Positions 62,501 through 64,000 of a stretch of 64,000 bases of DNA are shown piece by piece. A program made the position numbers and the translations under genes. Each line of letters opens with the position of its first letter. Within the stretch, counting starts at the first letter, position 1. This DNA comes from Oopsacas minuta (lineage: Eukaryota; Porifera; Hexactinellida; Lyssacinosida; Leucopsacidae): the NCBI GenBank assembly GCA_024704765.1, contig JAKMXF010000340.1:159911-223910 (forward strand). The letters run 5' to 3'. The notes under the pieces were generated by a model. It was not told where the DNA came from and made no database searches. It was given only the letters and a program-made list of their open reading frames with translations.

Positions 62501-62974
62501 TTGAGAAGTTGGCATCATTTTGAGTACTATCTACAAATTGTTTCTGATTCGTAATAATGCTTTCGAATAGCAACTCACCAGTTCCCAAAGTCTCAAATAT
62601 AATTTCTTCACTTCTAATTCCACCTACTGTATTATTGACATCAAGATAGACAGTGTATGAATTGAATGGCAATAAATCCATAACCACAACATCTCCACTC
62701 TCGACACCGCTATGTACAACCATAACAACTTCCTGATCGATAGTAGCATTGAATACACCCCTAGCAAATAGTGTATATGTAACAAAACCATTCGGGTTAA
62801 AAATTGGATAAATTCGTATTGTAAGTGTGGTAGATGTACGTGATGATAATGTGGGTGTTGTAATGCCTTCAGGTGATGCTTCGAGTGTGCTGGCTATTGT
62901 AGAGTCACTCGTACCACAGCCAATTATTGTACAGGCTTGTATACGGAGATTGTAGCTTGTGAATGGCTGTAAAT
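36706..62974 (-). CDS. USH2A-like: Usherin-like giant adhesion receptor, 3' part (5' end outside window)
   Basis: Exons in transcript order: 62974-62579, 62094-61810, 59534-59265, 49779-49483, 49007-48570, 48376-48024, 47745-47479, 46974-46838, 46641-46270, 45958-45717, 45370-41188, 40737-40512, 40396-40164, 39195-39016, 38956-38867, 38562-38443, 37921-37761, 37077-36949, 36786-36706. Frames join throughout; most introns are phase 1, as is usual for FN3 genes. About 25 FN3 domains carry the PNG(V/I)I..Y and ACT..GC motifs typical of usherin. A CC-rich block interrupts the array. One membrane span is followed by about 95 cytoplasmic residues ending DTRL, a class I PDZ-binding motif. Vertebrate usherin also ends in a PDZ-binding motif that recruits whirlin/harmonin. 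The intron 49780-59264 hosts three receptor genes. Orthology to usherin is inferred; laminin domains would lie outside the window. Confidence 0.85.
38563..40163. other. Usherin-like 3' introns around two FN3 exons
   Basis: The exons 38956-38867 and 39195-39016 together form the last FN3 domain. The remainder is intron: a TACAGT element at 39266-39442 and a 'gccgcggagcacaagcaagcgg' block near 39765, which has a relative near 47950 in the same gene. No further gene is seen. Confidence 0.5.
39266..39442. mobile_element. ACAGTAGAATCTACT...AGTCTACTGT transposon
   Basis: The left ACAGTAGAATCTACTAGG and right AGGAGTCTACTGT tips are inverted repeats. The interior has GGTTAATCGGGTCA words in two orientations. 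About 177 bp, non-coding, TACAGT group. It is in an intron of the usherin-like gene. Confidence 0.65.
41188..45370 (-). CDS. Giant 4.2-kb exon of the usherin-like gene: 14 FN3 domains
   Basis: One continuous frame from the acceptor at 45371 to the donor at 41187. Its first 90 residues are Cys-rich (EKCCDV, LSCCNNRG, CGTGVTCP, YCNRC). Fourteen PNG(I/V/L)I..Y FN3 signatures follow in series. In other parts of the gene each FN3 is split over its own small exons. Here they are fused in one exon, as expected if introns were lost or the region was retro-replaced. Confidence 0.88.
45717..46641 (-). CDS. CC-rich repeat block of the usherin-like gene
   Basis: Exons 46641-46270 and 45958-45717, continued by the start of the 4.2-kb exon. 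A repeated unit with CCG(G/T) about every 15-20 residues is seen: HVCCEDTLYPQADNHACCGG, VCCGGSFYDVQ, GCCGGVYQF, CCDDGN, CCGTTPYTDN, MCCGGNV, MCCGET, VCCNGVTY, VCCDTSYE, LCCAAS. The block falls inside an interrupted FN3 domain. A comparable Cys-rich insertion exists between FN3 domains in vertebrate usherin, from memory. The Cys pairs are likely disulphide-linked outside the cell. Confidence 0.8.
47046..47210. repeat. Degraded hAT-like element (GGTCCCAACCT)
   Basis: The left GTGGTCCCAACCTCTTC and right CCCCAGGTTGGGAAGAG are roughly inverted. The interior has 'gtggaccccctgctgtcctc', similar to 36500-36530. No target duplication is visible. It lies in an intron of the usherin-like gene. Confidence 0.5.
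47267..47455. mobile_element. TACAGTGGAGTCTCC transposon, copy 1
   Basis: Left TACAGTGGAGTCTCCGAATAA, right GGGAGACTCCACTGTA: inverted repeats of about 15 bp with TA borders. The 189-bp interior is shared, with few differences, with 55922-56109 ('cggacacgttggg', 'tgtccgttgtagagaattgt', 'ttacatgcttgg', 'ggagtgtcc'). Non-coding. A third, rearranged copy lies near 60800-60903. Confidence 0.82.
50137..50447 (+). promoter_or_regulatory. TCATCTCCT motif cluster and TATA box of LRR-EGF gene 1
   Basis: Four copies of TCATCTCCT (50137, 50223, 50322, 50382), all in the same orientation. The last is 51 bp before TATAAAA at 50441-50447, which is 103 bp before the ATG. The single copy upstream of gene 2 has the same offset to its TATA box. 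Confidence 0.55.
50550..52538 (+). CDS. LRR-EGF membrane receptor 1 (tyrosine-motif tail)
   Basis: 662 residues, one exon. Signal peptide 1-25, then a Cys-containing N-cap. LRRs run from about 90 to 320 (clear: LNSLTFLSFQNNKLSSIEDG, LPSLLTLHLQNNGL). The LRR C-cap is DPFICDCRLQW with later Cys. Three EGF modules follow; the last two are calcium-binding (DFDECDEETECEH; DVNECQEWNGGC). There is one membrane helix (about 555-582). The about 80-residue tail contains NPYYNEAMYNSI and ends in ADYETL, giving two YxxI/L motifs suited to kinase/SH2 or AP2 binding. It lies on the plus strand in an intron of the usherin-like gene. The N-terminal 500 residues are close to those of the two sister genes. A cell-surface adhesion or recognition role is inferred. 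Confidence 0.92.
   Translation: MKKIGNICLLLGLVTYLYYYAVVEAVDCSTGAGYCNYYSNYLRCYITNNETQGIKSLLSYCSGQSTGFVTIYVYKNYLSTVYGNLIIDIELASNIQFLYIYYSRDQDNIRLTTSSQNTGLTRIYSNYHIQLESGNFFNYFTGLKSIYTSYCITKETPSFTNLQYLTYLFARIIGSSTRTFDNTIVRGLSNLVVLSFYNSDFNGITTGSLDGLNSLTFLSFQNNKLSSIEDGTFDELPSLLTLHLQNNGLRITSNNVFEGLNELTEMRLDGNPGFPIEALIHTRSLRYVNLQYNEYHTLEPYVFQQMKSPSSIHIYLNDPFICDCRLQWTSIVSQYGVYIYYGLCSEPNIFSQKSITNTQLYSNCSQTESYQCFNKSITCPSNQVCHNTQDGYFCNCPRGYSLHNSGECRDFDECDEETECEHTCDNTQGSYHCGCEEGYELATNGYDCEDVNECQEWNGGCEFGCSNSIGSYQCYCEYGHKLYNETQCEESIECELMGDSYNTSLGSSFTCKGGFNISIFNLSCLSVNPQEIILSSETTSQSTILSTKSEFGLAIPALGLMSISLVFNVFQLIVIICLLVFVIRKMNTMQGASKLKDANDPHIHSNPYYNEAMYNSIDELENQESSTAVTGETKANLKNLPKFLAPQNYPGMQDEIADYETL
52924..53185. 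repeat. GC-rich inverted/tandem repeat (GTCCCCCCGGAC...GGCACTAGGG)
   Basis: About eight copies of a roughly 33-bp unit with CCGG(G)GGGACA and CCTAGTGCCA words. The first half runs in one orientation and the second half in the other, for example TGTCCCCCGGACCTCTGGCA against its complement near 53055-53080. It is strikingly GC-rich against AT-rich surroundings. Non-coding, between LRR-EGF genes 1 and 2. Confidence 0.85.
53221..53323. repeat. Near-perfect 40-bp-arm palindrome
   Basis: The left arm 53221-53260 (starts ATGAATTATACATATATTAT) and the right arm 53284-53323 are reverse complements with one mismatch, around a 23-bp loop. It could be a fold-back element or a hairpin-forming insertion. 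It lies 210 bp before gene 2's start. Confidence 0.9.
53375..53436 (+). promoter_or_regulatory. TCATCTCCT motif and TATA box of LRR-EGF gene 2
   Basis: TCATCTCCT at 53375-53383 and TATAAAA at 53430-53436, 103 bp before the ATG. This is the same arrangement as gene 1. About 200 bp of upstream sequence is shared between the two genes. Confidence 0.55.
53539..55425 (+). CDS. LRR-EGF membrane receptor 2 (different tail)
   Basis: 628 residues, one exon. Same ectodomain plan as its neighbours: signal peptide, LRRs, DPFICDCSLQW C-cap, three EGF modules (DEDECEVVTECEHACEN; DVNECQEWNGGCQ). After the last EGF, homology to genes 1 and 3 ends. The membrane helix is ICVLSVIIGILLIYIA followed by RQKRRSQ. 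The tail of about 60 residues lacks the NPYY, YNSI and YETL motifs and ends VDIENNK. So a receptor with the same recognition part is coupled to a different cytoplasmic part. Confidence 0.92.
   Translation: MKKMGNKCLLLCLVICLYCYVEVEMSDCRNEAGFCDYYRSYLECYIFNNETQYIKSLLSYCSGQSTGFDIIIVYKNYVSRVYGNLIIDIELASNIQRLKIFNLKDQDYIRLTTSSQNTGLTRIFVSSSYNIQLESGNFFNYFTDLKSIFVGYCISKETPSFTNLQYLTYLSVKIVGVSLRTFDNTIVRGLSNLIYLSFHNSDFNGINKGSLDGLNSLTLLSFQNNKLSIIEDGTFSELSSLLRLNLQNNGIKIISNNVFEGLTELTYLRLDENPGFPIEALIHTRSLRDVNIEYNDYHTLDPYVFQQMKSLSRIYLSDPFICDCSLQWTSIVSQYGVNINNGFCSEPNNFLLKYITNPKLYTNCSQTESYQCFDKSITCPSKEVCHNIQDSHFCGCPIGYLQHSSGECVDEDECEVVTECEHACENTKGSYNCICEEGYKLAKNGYDCDDVNECQEWNGGCQFGCRNTIGSFECYCELGHQLHNETHCESKIQCDVVDSNGSHENSFKCQGGFNLTITNLTCSKMSDTTRHVTTVAIKVTTNTTKVICVLSVIIGILLIYIARQKRRSQNVMTIGQETKNMGIIAKDRNILTNITADCYKHSMMPTKDMFPHPRSIGQQDTVDIENNK
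55922..56109. mobile_element. TACAGTGGAGTCTCC transposon, copy 2
   Basis: 188-bp sister of 47267-47455. Tips are TACAGCGGAGTCTCCAAATAA and GGGAGACTCTACTGTA, flanked by TA/AT-rich sequence. Inserted between LRR-EGF genes 2 and 3. Confidence 0.8.
56359..56366 (+). promoter_or_regulatory. TATA box of LRR-EGF gene 3
   Basis: TATAAATA 101 bp before the ancestral ATG at 56460, matching the spacing in genes 1 and 2. The TCATCTCCT motif is not seen here. Confidence 0.5.
56460..58414 (+). CDS. LRR-EGF membrane receptor 3 (tyrosine-motif tail; start region frameshifted)
   Basis: The body is intact to the stop at 58414: LRRs (LNSLTHLSFRNNKLSIIEDG), C-cap DPFICDCRLQW, three EGF modules (DFDECNEETECEH; DVNECQEWNGGCE), membrane helix and tail nearly identical to gene 1 (NPYYNEAMYNSI, ADYETL). 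The ATG aligned with the starts of genes 1 and 2 is at 56460, but one base is missing just after it (GAAGAAGGAGGTAAT against GAAGAAAATCGGTAAT). That ATG therefore runs into a stop after ten codons. The body frame has no ATG until 56531, which would drop the signal peptide. Either a recent null allele, a sequence error, or a start I cannot see. Confidence 0.85.
58727..59174. repeat. CTTATAGAGGTT-ended transposon-like repeat
   Basis: The left 'gcgcaacctctataagtgagg' and right 'cttatagaggttctacttt' are inverted. The interior shares the 'tttccatagaaacgaactt' words with 19610-19640 in inverse orientation. About 450 bp, non-coding, in the long usherin-like intron. Confidence 0.55.
59710..59770. mobile_element. 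Minimal 61-bp TA-flanked transposon
   Basis: Left TACAGTGCAACCTCGACTAT, right GATAATCAAGGATACACTGTA. The interior TCCAAAC/GTTCGGA also pairs. This is the classic pogo/Tigger-type terminus. It is almost nothing but its ends. Confidence 0.7.
60029..61050. repeat. Tandem duplication of an unknown repeat
   Basis: 60040-60150 ('tttgataactctacacttc', 'ctcatttcaagcat', 'ccaaagacaaatata') recurs at 60705-60800. 60199-60250 ('agaggattacaccac', 'aaggagattact') recurs at 60995-61045. So a unit of about 700-800 bp is repeated. A 100-codon frame at 60487-60789 overlaps it, without recognisable features. A decayed mobile element is likely. Confidence 0.6.
61667..61770. repeat. Interspersed repeat also at 18881-19050
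   Basis: Shares 'cgggggggcagcacatctga', 'ggtgttgtca', 'ccgggtgg' and 'aaggtctaaaa(g/a)tgag' with the 18.9-kb copy, in the same orientation. It is shorter here. Confidence 0.6.
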
Positions 62975-63427
62975 CTATATAGGAGATAACACATATAAGT
63001 AATTTAATAAGATTCCACTTATATTTCTGCCAGATGTTTCTATTCACTTTTCAGTGTGTTGAAAGGTCACTTTTATTCTGAAGGAATGAAGTTTTTTAAT
63101 ATAAAATTCTCGCAGACAATATCGGTCGTCAACATCTAAGTAAACTGTTCAAGAATCAGCCAAGCCAAAACATTGTAACAAACGAGTCTCATGTAATTGT
63201 ATGCATTACTATATTAATAGACAATTGTAACTCAATACCACCAATATAATTATGTAATTGTTATAATATTACTGAAATAATGTAAGGAGAATTATGTAAT
63301 GTGTTTATCTGATTTAAGGGATTGGTGTAATAAAAATATAATTTTCTGAAAGTATGCAAGCAGCGCAAGATGCATATCGTACAGTTCACGTATAAATATA
63401 AAATTCTAAATATTTAAAACATTTAAA
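62975..63427. other. Spacer between the usherin-like exon and the third orphan 7-TM gene
   Basis: AT-rich, no gene seen. It includes 'ttacagataattatg'-type AT tracts. It may be intron of the usherin-like gene and the promoter of the gene at 63428. Confidence 0.5.
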
Positions 63428-64000
63428 ATGACTTTCCATTTCTCGATTACAAAGTTAACTACCTTCGGTATCATAAGTTTGTGTGCCTCGATTTGCTACA
63501 CAGTATGGATTGTAAAAGTAACCAAACATCTTAAACAATGCATAACAAAGTACAGACTAAACAAGAGAATGGATTTCCGTGACATCCGTGAACGTTATAG
63601 AATTCTCTACAATTTTGAAACTCATATAGTTAAAGACATAATATTACTCATTGTATGCTGTGCTGAAATCTGTGAACCGTTTATGGGTATAATAACTGGT
63701 GTTGTCATTTCATATTACAACTTCCACAAACAGCCTGGAAATGATCAATATCTTCAATTCAATACAATGACTAACTCAACCAGATGTACCTTGAAACAAA
63801 CAATTCTGGATTTCAATGCGTATGTACTGCTATCCACATTCCCAGAATACTGGTATATGTATTCAACCACCCTTCTAATAATAATCTGTCAACTGTTTCT
63901 GATTTTACTCTCATTCTTAACACAGTATCTCTCGAAGAGATATTTCCTTCATTCTATAAGGAAAACTAGCATTGCTCATTTCACTCTTGCAATGATACAA
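63428..64000 (+). CDS. Orphan multipass membrane protein, copy 3 (runs off the window)
   Basis: An ATG at 63428 opens a frame without stop to the window end (191 codons). It is a diverged homologue of the two genes in the inverted repeat: YTVWIVKVTKHLKQ matches YTIWTVKVVQHLIQ, and DFRDIRERYRILYNFETHIV matches DFRDRREQDRIIYNLETHIV. LSFLTQYLSKRYF matches LSFLTEYLAKRYY. It covers TM1 to the start of TM4. The TM2-TM3 loop is unrelated in sequence and longer, but keeps one Cys (TRCT). It is on the strand opposite to the usherin-like gene and probably nested in it. Confidence 0.85.
   Translation, partial: MTFHFSITKLTTFGIISLCASICYTVWIVKVTKHLKQCITKYRLNKRMDFRDIRERYRILYNFETHIVKDIILLIVCCAEICEPFMGIITGVVISYYNFHKQPGNDQYLQFNTMTNSTRCTLKQTILDFNAYVLLSTFPEYWYMYSTTLLIIICQLFLILLSFLTQYLSKRYFLHSIRKTSIAHFTLAMIQ

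Noticed and set aside
1-64000. tRNA, rRNA or bacterial operon content
   Set aside because: I saw no tRNA cloverleaf or rRNA segment, but I could not run a scan. Introns and protein types exclude bacterial DNA.

Overview
The window is animal nuclear DNA: AT-rich, with GT-AG introns and metazoan multidomain proteins (class I myosin, TRAF, tetraspanin, usherin-like fibronectin III (FN3) arrays, LRR-EGF receptors). A sponge (probably a demosponge) is my best guess. The grounds are the usherin/TRAF/NHL content, a cysteine-rich N-terminal module that I associate with sponge proteins, and several families I cannot place. This is inference, not proof.

Layout. (1) 1-18478, minus strand: a myosin-Id-type gene, ten exons in the window plus the first bases of an eleventh. 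Other genes sit in its introns: an intronless ZnT zinc transporter (3690-4805, +), a small frame-broken reading frame (5853-6241, +), a Cys-module protein with a PGMQ heptad array (8457-9551, -), and a divergent pair of NHL-repeat genes (10300-12051, -; 12445-13678, + and frameshifted). (2) 18479-21715: gene-free and full of repeats. (3) 21716-29914: a six-exon gene for a secreted Cys/aromatic-rich protein, two near-identical TRAF genes, and inverted or broken copies of both. (4) 30242-31036: a tetraspanin without a usable start codon in its frame. (5) 31820-35060: a large inverted repeat whose arms each carry an intronless gene for an orphan, probably 7-transmembrane protein; a third member starts at 63428 and runs off the window. 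(6) 36706-62974, minus strand: the 3' part of an usherin-like gene, with many FN3 domains, a CC-rich block, a membrane span and a C-terminal PDZ-binding motif. One exon is 4.2 kb. (7) Within its 9.5-kb intron (49780-59264), three plus-strand LRR-EGF membrane receptors: two share a tyrosine-motif tail, one has an unrelated tail.

Many short non-autonomous DNA transposons lie between and inside genes. They include two hAT-type elements with 8-bp target duplications and a group of TA-flanked elements beginning TACAGT. The main themes are nested intronless genes, inverted duplications with signs of gene conversion, and single-base frame breaks in otherwise intact genes (biological, or assembly indels).

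Most promising for an undescribed system: the orphan 7-TM family with its variable TM2-TM3 loop, and the LRR-EGF cluster with exchanged cytoplasmic tails.
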